Shown: positions 1 to 6,669, numbered from the stretch's first letter. The stretch is DNA of 6,945 nt from an uncultured Collinsella sp. (GCA_900551195.1 URVD01000095.1:1-6945), one strand, 5' to 3'. Translations and numbers: made by a program. The notes: a model not told the origin generated them from the letters alone.

Positions 1-1340
1 TTGCAAACGAAATCCACAAAAGACTTTATTCTTCAACGATAGCCGACGCCTTCGACCAGGTTTCCCGTGATTTGGCAACCTCCGAGGGCTCTACGCTCTA
101 TCTGGGCCTTACTGCCAAGGCGACGTCGACAGTTGCACGCGCGAGCATGGCAATCGCCGACGTGTTCGATGGCGTTCGCGAGCTCGGCCGCCGTGCCCGT
201 GGGGGTTATGATAATGCCAATCTATGGATTGGCCCCGAGCTGCGCGAATCAGACGACTGGCATGATTTCTTACAGTCGGCCTACACTGGCATCGACGCAT
301 TGGAACAAGCTGACAAGAGCGTCGACGCGCTGGTGCAAGCCGTCGCCGCCGACAAGCCCGAGGTTGTTGTCGACCTGGGTGATATCTCGCGCCGCCTGCA
401 CGAGCTGGCCGAGAACCTCAAACTCATCATTGAGGGCACCGATGAACACTACGTGTATTCGCTGCAGGTCAATCGCAGGTTGCGTGCCGGCGGAGAATCA
501 ATGACCGCAGAGCGCATCGACATTGGCGAGGCCTTGGCAACCGAGTGGCTGCCCGAGGTCCACACGGCTATCTTTGCATCGGCGACCATGACGGTTTCCA
601 AGAGCTTTGAGCACTTTAACCACGCCGTCGGCCTCGATCGCATCGGTGCCTCGACATCATCGTCGCTGCACTTGGATTCGAGCTACGACTTCGATTCGAA
701 TATGGCTGTAGTCGTTGCGGGCGATATCCCCGATCCGCGCGACCGTGAAGGCTATCTTTCGGCGCTCGAGCGTGTGCTGGTCGACGCTCATCTTGCCATG
801 GGCGGCTCGGTGCTTACGCTGTTCACCAACAGGCGTGACATGGAGGAGCTGTACGCTCGCGTCGAGCCCAAGATGGCTCGTGCGGGGCTGGAACTCAACT
901 GCCAGCAGCGCAACTCGTCTCCTCGTCGTTTGCGCGATCGCTTTATCAACGAACCGACCTCGTCGCTCTTTGCACTTAAGGCCTTTTGGGAAGGGTTTGA
1001 TGCCAGCGGCGAGACGCTGCGCTGCGTCATCATCCCCAAGCTGCCGTTCTCGAGCCCCACAGACCCGCTCTCATGCGAGCGCAATCTGCGCGAAGACCGC
1101 GCTTGGGCGCGCTATTCGCTGCCCGAGGCCGTGCTCGAGGTCAAGCAGGCAGCCGGTCGCCTCATTCGCTCATCGACCGATTGTGGCGTACTCATCTTGG
1201 CCGACCCGCGCCTGGTGACGAAGGGCTACGGCAAGAAATTCTTAACGTCGCTGCCCACGAGTTCCTATCAGCGCATCGAGTCGGCACAAATCGGGCACTA
1301 TCTACAGCTGTGGCGCGCACGCCACGAGCGGTGCCGCTAA
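1..1340 (+). CDS. DinG/Rad3-family ATP-dependent DNA helicase, C-terminal part (5' truncated)
   Basis: The reading frame is open from the first whole codon at base 3 to TAA at 1338-1340, giving 445 residues. There is no convincing start, so the N-terminal half (Walker A, DEAH box, any iron-sulphur domain) lies outside the window. Counting from the codon at base 3, I see the helicase domain 2 motifs of the DinG/YoaA/XPD group: S-A-T-M at 193-196, a motif IV-like L-F-T-N-R-R around 273-278, K-A-F-W-E-G-F-D at 326-333, then I-I-P-K-L-P-F, and motif VI Q-A-A-G-R-L-I-R at 382-389 followed by D-C-G-V and the family's closing K-x-Y-G-K-K-F-L. Such enzymes are cytoplasmic ATP-driven 5'-3' DNA helicases acting in repair or on R-loops and forks. 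The Leu codon TTG at 72 is only an internal codon. The exact subfamily cannot be settled without the N-terminus. The gene converges on the WYL pair, with overlapping stops. Confidence 0.9.
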   Translation, partial: ANEIHKRLYSSTIADAFDQVSRDLATSEGSTLYLGLTAKATSTVARASMAIADVFDGVRELGRRARGGYDNANLWIGPELRESDDWHDFLQSAYTGIDALEQADKSVDALVQAVAADKPEVVVDLGDISRRLHELAENLKLIIEGTDEHYVYSLQVNRRLRAGGESMTAERIDIGEALATEWLPEVHTAIFASATMTVSKSFEHFNHAVGLDRIGASTSSSLHLDSSYDFDSNMAVVVAGDIPDPRDREGYLSALERVLVDAHLAMGGSVLTLFTNRRDMEELYARVEPKMARAGLELNCQQRNSSPRRLRDRFINEPTSSLFALKAFWEGFDASGETLRCVIIPKLPFSSPTDPLSCERNLREDRAWARYSLPEAVLEVKQAAGRLIRSSTDCGVLILADPRLVTKGYGKKFLTSLPTSSYQRIESAQIGHYLQLWRARHERCR

Positions 1341-2254
1341 AGCGGATAGGCGAGGGATTTTGCCATATCGCACAGACGCTCTGACAGGGTGGGGTCATCC
1401 AAGATGCGGATGGCTCCGCCCGCTGCGATTATCTGGCTCAGCAGCCAACGCTCGGAGCCGTAATGCACGGTTACCGTTGCCGTGTCTGCCCCGCTGCGCT
1501 CGATTAGGGTGATGCCGGCCCAGTCCAGATGTTCCGCCATATCGAATGGCATCAGGAGCTTTGCGCTGCGCTGCGTCCGGGCAAGGGAATCGTGGAGGGA
1601 TGCGACGTCCGGTGCGTGAGGCACGACGGAGTCTTCCGTCAAGGCGAGTCCCTCGATTTTATCCATGCGATAGGTGCGCTGCTCATCGACCGCGATGTCC
1701 CAGGCAATCAGGTATGTTTGGTCGCCGTTTGCCGTAATGCGCAAGGGGTCGACCAGACGATCGCGTGGCCGTGCATCGTCCATCGAGCGATACGAGATGC
1801 GGCAGCGAACGCCGTCCTGAATGGCACAGCTCAGCTGCTGCCAGTGCGACCCGTGGTTGACGGTGTCAAAGACGCGCTGGTTATAGCCAAGCTCTTCGGG
1901 TAGAAGGGCATGTCGAATCCGAGCTGCCGCCTGGGGATCGATCCCCAACGATTCAAGTTCGTGGTTGAGCACAGCGCCCTCGGCGGCACTCAGGCGCAGC
2001 GGTAGCATACGACCGGCGTCACCGGTGAGGACCACACGCTCGCCGCGGCATTTGCAGATGATGCGCGCGCCCGATTCTCGGTCCGCGAGCGTCGAGACGA
2101 TCTCGAGAATCTCGTCGAGCGACACCCCCGTGATGTCAAATCGACTGCAAATCTCGGTTCGTGTCATGCCGCTCTCGCCGGCGGCGTAGAGGGCCTCCAT
2201 GATGTCGATGGCGCGCGAGAGCCTCTGCTCGCTGGTGAGTTTACGCACGGGCAT
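1337..2254 (-). CDS. WYL-domain transcriptional regulator, PafC-like (second gene of pair)
   Basis: This is a predicted cytoplasmic DNA-binding regulator of 305 residues. Residues 10-75 form a winged-helix-like N-terminus. Residues about 135-205 form the WYL ligand-sensing domain, with the core read as T180-Y181-L182 (Trp replaced by Thr) and the conserved closing motif R-T-Y-R-M-D-K-I at 193-200. Residues about 225-305 resemble the C-terminal WCX extension. I chose ATG at 2254 because AAAGGA (2267-2272) lies upstream, although the 12-base spacing is long. An in-frame TTG at 2275 would add seven residues but has no ribosome binding site. The gene overlaps the end of the first WYL gene by 14 bases, so translational coupling in one operon is likely. 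Length and order match pafC following pafB. PafBC in mycobacteria is a WYL-type transcriptional activator of the DNA damage response. Equivalence here is inferred, and I see no proteasome or pup gene in the window. Confidence 0.85.
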   Translation of the reverse strand: MPVRKLTSEQRLSRAIDIMEALYAAGESGMTRTEICSRFDITGVSLDEILEIVSTLADRESGARIICKCRGERVVLTGDAGRMLPLRLSAAEGAVLNHELESLGIDPQAAARIRHALLPEELGYNQRVFDTVNHGSHWQQLSCAIQDGVRCRISYRSMDDARPRDRLVDPLRITANGDQTYLIAWDIAVDEQRTYRMDKIEGLALTEDSVVPHAPDVASLHDSLARTQRSAKLLMPFDMAEHLDWAGITLIERSGADTATVTVHYGSERWLLSQIIAAGGAIRILDDPTLSERLCDMAKSLAYPL

Positions 2255-3263
2255 GCTCGTGCACCGTCCTTTCAATGAGGTGGTTCCACGCCTGTTTGAG
2301 CGATTTGGGGGCCACGGGCCTCATGCCGTCCATGGCGTGGGCCATGCAAAATGAGGCGCCGGCTTCAAGATCGCGCACGTCAACGGTCCAGGTCCATCCC
2401 ACATCGGTGTGTACGAGCTCACCTCGCCCACGCGTGAGACCGTTGATCATATCGATCTGCGTCTGAGGGGCGAATGAGAACGTGGCTGCAACGGGCGGTC
2501 GGTCGGCAAAATCGAATTCAAAGAACAGGTAGTCGCTGAGGTTGAAGTCCGCGGGGATGACGTAGGCCTTCGAAGGACGCCAAGCGCGTACGATGCGGTC
2601 GCAGCGGAATGTCCTGATGTCGTCGGTGACGTTGTCGAGGCCGCAGAAGTAAGCCACGCCCTCGCGCTCGAACATGCCGTAGACGCAGACGGTACGTTCT
2701 CTCTGCTCGCCGCGTCCGTTCTGATATAAAAATCGCAGCGCGCATCGCTCGGCAAAGGCGCTCCAAACCGCATCGACGGTGGGAGAGCGGCTGATCGGCG
2801 CCTCGTCTACCGTCGTCCTGCCGGTGAGATAGGCAATCTTGGAGCGAATATCGGCAAGCGGTGCGGCAAAAGTGGATGAGCCGGCCGCTAGTGTCTGGTC
2901 GATGGCGTTGAGCAGGATATCGGCGTCGTCTGCGGTAATGAGGCCGCCTGCCGCAAACGTGTGCTCGCGGTCGATTGTCCACGAGCTTTCCTCGGTCTCC
3001 TGCGCGCCGGTGGGGCGAACCTCCTTGATTAAGATGCCGCGTTCGAGCAGCTTGTCACGATCGCGTCGAAACTTGCGCTTATCCGAGTCGATATTGCCCG
3101 AGCCATATCCCAGGTCAGAATCCAAGACGATCTGCTCGGTCGTCAGCGGTTCGGGGGAGCTATTGAGCACAAAGAAAAGATTGAGGATGCGCTGAGCCGT
3201 TTTATCGAAACTGGGCTCCGAATTCCCCTTTTTAATTGTCTCGGTCGTGTCGCTTGCCGTCAT
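2241..3263 (-). CDS. WYL-domain transcriptional regulator, PafB-like (first gene of pair)
   Basis: This is a 340-residue predicted transcription factor. After a polar tail (1-19), residues 20-80 form a helix-turn-helix ending in a highly basic recognition-helix-like stretch, D-K-R-K-F-R-R-D-R-D at 61-70, typical of WYL regulators. The WYL domain covers about 165-230. Its namesake triad reads A204-Y205-F206, and the conserved basic motif R-T-F-R-C-D-R-I follows at 217-224. The C-terminal 100 residues resemble the WCX domain. The ATG at 3263 is preceded by GAGGA with a 4-base spacer, and the next upstream ATG is out of frame. The gene ends in TAA at 2241, inside the start region of the second WYL gene. 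The pair probably acts as a heterodimer, as PafB and PafC do. The ligand is unknown; other WYL proteins respond to nucleic acids or nucleotides. A promoter candidate lies in the divergent region just upstream. Confidence 0.87.
   Translation of the reverse strand: MTASDTTETIKKGNSEPSFDKTAQRILNLFFVLNSSPEPLTTEQIVLDSDLGYGSGNIDSDKRKFRRDRDKLLERGILIKEVRPTGAQETEESSWTIDREHTFAAGGLITADDADILLNAIDQTLAAGSSTFAAPLADIRSKIAYLTGRTTVDEAPISRSPTVDAVWSAFAERCALRFLYQNGRGEQRERTVCVYGMFEREGVAYFCGLDNVTDDIRTFRCDRIVRAWRPSKAYVIPADFNLSDYLFFEFDFADRPPVAATFSFAPQTQIDMINGLTRGRGELVHTDVGWTWTVDVRDLEAGASFCMAHAMDGMRPVAPKSLKQAWNHLIERTVHEHARA
2267..2272 (-). promoter_or_regulatory. Ribosome binding site for second WYL gene
   Basis: AAAGGA on the minus strand lies 12 bases before the ATG at 2254. 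It is the only purine-rich site near the start and lies inside the end of the first WYL gene. It favours the ATG over the in-frame TTG at 2275, which it would overlap. The long spacing lowers confidence. Confidence 0.45.
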
Positions 3264-3267
3264 AGGG

Positions 3268-3272
3268 TCCTC
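3268..3272 (-). promoter_or_regulatory. Ribosome binding site for first WYL gene
   Basis: GAGGA on the minus strand is four bases before the ATG at 3263. It fixes the start of the PafB-like gene. The spacing is a little short. Confidence 0.6.
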
Positions 3273-3308
3273 GCATGAGAAGGTGGTTTGCTGCCATGAT
3301 TTTAGTCC

Positions 3309-3330
3309 GATATGGAGATTAGGCTATATC
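3309..3330. repeat. Imperfect inverted repeat, possible operator
   Basis: GATATGG at 3309-3315 faces CTATATC at 3324-3330, so six of seven positions are complementary across an 8-base spacer. It covers the -10 box of the leftward promoter candidate, where a repressor or autoregulator could bind. Repeats this short also occur by chance. Confidence 0.25.
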
Positions 3331-3351
3331 CTTGTCCGCTCGGGGCGTTAA
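3323..3351 (-). promoter_or_regulatory. Candidate promoter of the WYL operon
   Basis: On the minus strand, TTAACG (3346-3351) is followed after exactly 17 bases by TATAGC (3323-3328). Each hexamer matches the sigma-70-type consensus at four of six positions. Transcription would start near 3316 and leave a leader of about 50 bases before the ATG at 3263. Found by eye, not tested. Confidence 0.35.
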
Positions 3352-3387
3352 GATGGCCCGAATTCGGTCGTTTGCGCTCGCTCGGGG

Positions 3388-3393
3388 TATACT
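3388..3393 (+). promoter_or_regulatory. Candidate -10 box for the M28-like operon
   Basis: TATACT matches the TATAAT consensus at five of six positions and lies 68 bases before the ATG at 3462. I find no good -35 hexamer 16-18 bases upstream; TTGCGC at 3372 is too close. The promoter may therefore need an activator or use another sigma factor. Confidence 0.3.
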
Positions 3394-3452
3394 TTCGACT
3401 ATATACGGTTCTAATGTGCATGCATTGGGCCTATTTGTCGGATTATGGATGT

Positions 3453-3456
3453 GGAG
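3453..3456 (+). promoter_or_regulatory. Ribosome binding site deciding the M28-like start
   Basis: GGAG lies five bases before the ATG at 3462. In-frame alternatives at 3312, 3414 and 3420 have no such site, so this element sets the N-terminus. Confidence 0.7.
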
Positions 3457-3461
3457 CGCAC

Positions 3462-6400
3462 ATGGCGAACACCCAGAACTATATTAACCACCTGCTGCAG
3501 AACACCGGCATTACGCCGGCGTGCAGCGAAGAAGAGCGCTTGGCTGCCGAGGATATCGCTCAGATCTTCCGCAACCACGGCTTTGATCCCGAGGTTCAGG
3601 AGTTCAATGCCCCGGCGCCCAGCAGGTTGGCATTTGCCGTTACCGGTATTCTTGCGTTTGCCGGTGCCCTGCTGATGGGCATCGGCGGCGGTATCGGCTT
3701 GGTCGGCACCTTGCTGGCCATTGTCGGCGCCGTTCTTTACGTGCTCGAGCGCACAGGGCACCCCGTGGTTTCGCGCCTGGGCAAGACAAGCGTGAGCCAA
3801 AATGTCATCGCCTATCACAAGGCCTCGGGCCCGCTCGCGTCCCCGCGTAACCGCCCGGTGGTCGTTGTCGCACACTACGACTCTCCCCGTGCTGAGCTGC
3901 TCGCCCGCGAGCCCTATGCTTCGTATCGTGCGCTCATCGCCAAGCTGCTGCCTGTTGCCACGGTTGCCCCTGCTGCCGTTGCCATCCTGCGTATCCTGCC
4001 GCTCCCCGGCGCGCTCAAGGTTCTGCTGTGGATTGTCGCGATCCTCGCTTCCCTCGTTGCGCTCGCCAACGCGGCAAACATCATTTCTAACCGCTACATT
4101 CTTCCCTATACGTCCGGCGCGGTGTGCAACAAGTCTTCTGTCGCCGCTATGCTCGGCGTTATGGACAACGTTGCTCCCTTCCAGGGCGAAAACGAGTTTC
4201 CCGACGATGTTCCGTTCGATACCTATTTTGGGGAGCAGAAGCGTCGTGCCGAGGAGATGGCGCGCGCAGCAGCGGAGTATGCCGCGGCCCAACAGCAAAA
4301 CGACTACGGCAACACCATCGAGTACGAAGAGCCTACCTACGCCGAGGACGAGTTCGGTCAGCCGATTGCTCCCGACACTCAGACCGAGCCCGAACAGGGT
4401 GAGGCTTTCGACGAGCAGATCGAGGGCTTTGAGGGTGCGTCTGCCGACGAGACGCTGATTGGCGCCATCGTGCCCGAGGATCAGGATCAGGCTGTCCAGG
4501 CTGAAGAGTTCAATGACGAGGTTTCCGCTGCCGAGCCGGTGGAGGAGCCTGTCGCGGCCGAGCCCGAGCCCAAGCTCTATCGCAATGCCGCCGGCAACAT
4601 CCGCTTTGGTTCGGATGCCATCCGTGCGCTCGGAATGCTTCCCGAGTCCTGCACGCTCGATTACGAGGAGGGCGAGGAGCCGACGTTTGAGCCCGAGCCT
4701 GCCCCCGTCGTGACTGCACCTGCGCCCGCTGTCACCGTGGATGATGAGTCTGCCGCGGTTGCCGCTGCCGTTGCCGAGCCCGAGGCAGTGTCCGCGATCG
4801 ATCCCGCGGCAGGACTGGACGTTTTGGCTCCCGCCGCGCCGGCGCAAGACGTTGCGGACGAGCCTGACGACGATTACGTTGAACAGCCGAGGCGCGTGTC
4901 TTACGAGAGCGATACTGATTTCTCGGCCGAGATTCCCGCGGCAACGCCCCATGCCGACATTGCATCCGCGTTCTCGTCGATTGGCGCCAGCGCTTCCAAC
5001 TTCTTTAAGGGTGCGCTTGCAAAGGGCAAGAAATTTGTCGACGATTTCGAGGAGAAGCGCGCTGCCGCACGCGAGGCTGCCGAGCAGGAGGCTATCGCTC
5101 AGCAGCAGGCAGCCGAGGCGGCACGTGAGCACGCGGCGCAAGAGTTCGAGCAGAACGAGGCTATGCAGTCCGCGCCCGTCGACGCCGCCGAAGCTACAAC
5201 GTCCTTTGAGTCCCAGCAACCGGCGTCCGCGGATGTTGTTGAGGCGACGACGTCTTTCGAGGCCCAGCAGCACGTCGATAGCACCATGTCGTTTGATGCC
5301 GCGCAGTTCGATTCCACGATAACGTTTGAAAAGCAAGGCACCGCGATTGCCGAGCCCCTTCCTGTTTCCGATGAACAGGGCGACGCGGCAGACGATGACG
5401 AGCCTATTGATGCTGCCGAAATCCAAGATGCCGCCGAGGACGAGTCCGTCGAGGCCAACTCTGACGAAGAGCAATACGCGGCAGCCGAGCAAGATGATTC
5501 GACCGAGGCCGAGCAGGAGGAAGTGTCTGTGGTTTCCGAGACTCTCGAAACGGATGAGTCGAGACCTTACTCCACGCAGATTTTCACCATGCCGACCCCG
5601 AGTGGTTCCGGTGCCACGGTTGCCAATGTCGCTCCCACCCAGGACGAAACGGTCGATTCCCTTATGGCCCAGATTTCCTCCCAAGCATCGCCGCGTCCGC
5701 AGATGAATGTTCCCGATCCGGCGTCGGCACCGTCGCCTGCACCCTCCTCGTCTCCGCTGGCTTCGGTCCCCGATCCGTCGCTGCCGTCTATGAAGCAGGC
5801 AAACGTTGCGTCTCGCACGTCGCTGTTCGACCTTCCCGATCCCTCTGCCCAGGTCAACGACCCCTTTGCTACCGCCCAAGGTCCCGAACCCACATCGGCA
5901 CCCGTTGCGCCTCCCATGCCCGTTGCGTCGGGCGCGCAGCCGATCGAGACCATTTCGGCTCCCGCCCCTGCGGCACCTAAGTCTCGCAAGCGCGGCCTGG
6001 GCGGCCTGCTCGGTCGTAAAAAGAAAAACGAGCAGGACAGCATGAGTGACTGGCTGGGCGTCGAAGACGATTACGATGCCAAGAAGTCCGGTCGCGGTAT
6101 CGGTTCGTGGGATAACTTTGAGGACGATAACGATGGCTGGAAGGGCGGCGCTACGTCTTCCGACGGCGCTTCTTCCGAAGATATGCTCTCGGCTGTCGCT
6201 TCTATGGGCGACGATGAGCTGCTCGGTCACGATATCTGGTTTGTGGCAACGGGCGCCTCGGATTGTGATGGCGCCGGCATGAAGGCCTTCTTGGCTTCGC
6301 ATCGCGATAAGCTCCGCGGCGTATTCTTCATCAATCTTGAATCCGTCGGCGCCGGTAGGCTTTCGGTGGTGACGGTCGAGGGCGAACAGCAGCTGCTCAA

Positions 6401-6659
6401 GGGCGATCGCCGCATCATGAACCTGGTCAGCAAGGTCTGCAAGTCGTTCCATGTCGATTGTGGCGCGCTCGAGATGCCCTATGCCAAGACCGATGCCTAT
6501 GCCGCGCTCGAGGCGAGCCGCCGAGCCCTCACCATCGCCGGCGTGGACGGCACGCGCCTGGCTTGCGCTCGTACCGAGGACGACCTGCCCCACAATGTCA
6601 ACCCGACGAACATTGCCACGGTATCCGAGGTCGTGACCGAGGTTATCCGCCGTTCGTAG
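3462..6659 (+). CDS. Membrane-anchored M28-family peptidase-like protein with large disordered insertion
   Basis: The protein has 1065 residues. Residues 1-50 look like the usual M28 N-terminal helix leading to V-Q-E-F. Hydrophobic hairpins lie at about 55-96 and 160-206, giving four membrane segments. Basic residues in 97-160 suggest that all soluble parts face the cytoplasm. M28 motifs visible by eye are A-H-Y-D (H138, D140); S-G-A-V-C-N-K-S-S (219-226), where the metal-bridging Asp is C222; F-V-A-T-G-A-S-D (927-934), where the catalytic Glu-Glu is S933-D934; I-N-L-E-S-V-G (957-963), with Glu for the usual Asp; and a late His, H1044. Proteolytic activity is therefore doubtful. Residues about 241-918 are acidic and low in complexity, with two Ala-rich helices (258-280, 527-568), short repeats and a basic patch (840-855). 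It is probably co-transcribed with the small membrane gene downstream. The M28 fold assignment is fairly sure; the function is unknown. Confidence 0.85.
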   Translation: MANTQNYINHLLQNTGITPACSEEERLAAEDIAQIFRNHGFDPEVQEFNAPAPSRLAFAVTGILAFAGALLMGIGGGIGLVGTLLAIVGAVLYVLERTGHPVVSRLGKTSVSQNVIAYHKASGPLASPRNRPVVVVAHYDSPRAELLAREPYASYRALIAKLLPVATVAPAAVAILRILPLPGALKVLLWIVAILASLVALANAANIISNRYILPYTSGAVCNKSSVAAMLGVMDNVAPFQGENEFPDDVPFDTYFGEQKRRAEEMARAAAEYAAAQQQNDYGNTIEYEEPTYAEDEFGQPIAPDTQTEPEQGEAFDEQIEGFEGASADETLIGAIVPEDQDQAVQAEEFNDEVSAAEPVEEPVAAEPEPKLYRNAAGNIRFGSDAIRALGMLPESCTLDYEEGEEPTFEPEPAPVVTAPAPAVTVDDESAAVAAAVAEPEAVSAIDPAAGLDVLAPAAPAQDVADEPDDDYVEQPRRVSYESDTDFSAEIPAATPHADIASAFSSIGASASNFFKGALAKGKKFVDDFEEKRAAAREAAEQEAIAQQQAAEAAREHAAQEFEQNEAMQSAPVDAAEATTSFESQQPASADVVEATTSFEAQQHVDSTMSFDAAQFDSTITFEKQGTAIAEPLPVSDEQGDAADDDEPIDAAEIQDAAEDESVEANSDEEQYAAAEQDDSTEAEQEEVSVVSETLETDESRPYSTQIFTMPTPSGSGATVANVAPTQDETVDSLMAQISSQASPRPQMNVPDPASAPSPAPSSSPLASVPDPSLPSMKQANVASRTSLFDLPDPSAQVNDPFATAQGPEPTSAPVAPPMPVASGAQPIETISAPAPAAPKSRKRGLGGLLGRKKKNEQDSMSDWLGVEDDYDAKKSGRGIGSWDNFEDDNDGWKGGATSSDGASSEDMLSAVASMGDDELLGHDIWFVATGASDCDGAGMKAFLASHRDKLRGVFFINLESVGAGRLSVVTVEGEQQLLKGDRRIMNLVSKVCKSFHVDCGALEMPYAKTDAYAALEASRRALTIAGVDGTRLACARTEDDLPHNVNPTNIATVSEVVTEVIRRS
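5040..5165 (+). other. Predicted Ala/Glu/Gln-rich helix or coiled coil in the insertion
   Basis: Residues 527-568 of the M28-like protein are almost only Ala, Glu, Gln and Arg, including the run Q547-Q549, as in a long solvent-exposed helix. Just before it, residues 500-526 are more hydrophobic and basic (F504, F514, F515, K516, K521, K523, K524) and could form an amphipathic helix touching the membrane or a partner. Confidence 0.5.
5190..5336 (+). repeat. Four degenerate T-x-S/T-F-E/D repeats within the M28-like protein
   Basis: Residues 577-625 carry four related units: E-A-T-T-S-F-E-S-Q-Q, E-A-T-T-S-F-E-A-Q-Q, D-S-T-M-S-F-D-A-A-Q and D-S-T-I-T-F-E-K-Q. The Phe residues fall at 582, 599, 611 and 622. 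Each unit has an acidic residue, a Thr two positions later, Ser/Thr-Phe, an acidic residue and a Gln. They may be repeated docking or phosphorylation sites. Confidence 0.7.
5709..5846 (+). repeat. Three P-D-P-S/A motifs within the M28-like protein
   Basis: Residues 750-795 contain V-P-D-P-A, V-P-D-P-S and L-P-D-P-S, with the first Pro at 751, 770 and 792. They are separated by Ser/Pro/Ala-rich linker. The regular spacing in otherwise degenerate sequence suggests a repeated short linear motif. Confidence 0.55.
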
Positions 6660-6669
6660 ACGGAGCTCT

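Larger units (their letters stand above)
3264..3461. other. Divergent intergenic regulatory region
   Basis: This 198-base gap separates the leftward WYL pair from the rightward M28-like gene, so promoters for both operons should lie here. It is visibly richer in A/T than the flanking genes. It holds a leftward promoter candidate, a rightward -10 candidate, an imperfect inverted repeat (3309-3330) and the 8-base palindrome TGCATGCA at 3417-3424. The rightward frame stays open back to 3312, but I treat that stretch as non-coding. WYL regulators often control their own promoter or a divergent neighbour, so the M28-like operon could be a target. That is inference. Confidence 0.6.

Noticed and set aside
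67..504. Alternative plus-strand frame over the helicase
   Set aside because: It overlaps a recognisable helicase in another frame, and its Ser/Arg/Thr/Pro-rich product is typical of a shadow frame.
1529..1903. Plus-strand frame opposite the second WYL gene
   Set aside because: It has no ribosome binding site or recognisable domain and lies wholly antisense to a clear WYL protein.
3417..3424. Palindrome TGCATGCA in the M28-like leader
   Set aside because: The symmetry does not extend beyond eight bases and the site lies downstream of the -10 candidate, so I do not call it an operator.
3312..3461. Fifty-residue N-terminal extension of the M28-like protein
   Set aside because: The frame is open, but the starts at 3312, 3414 and 3420 lack a ribosome binding site. 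The stretch holds promoter-like sequence, and the usual M28 N-terminal helix begins right after ATG 3462.
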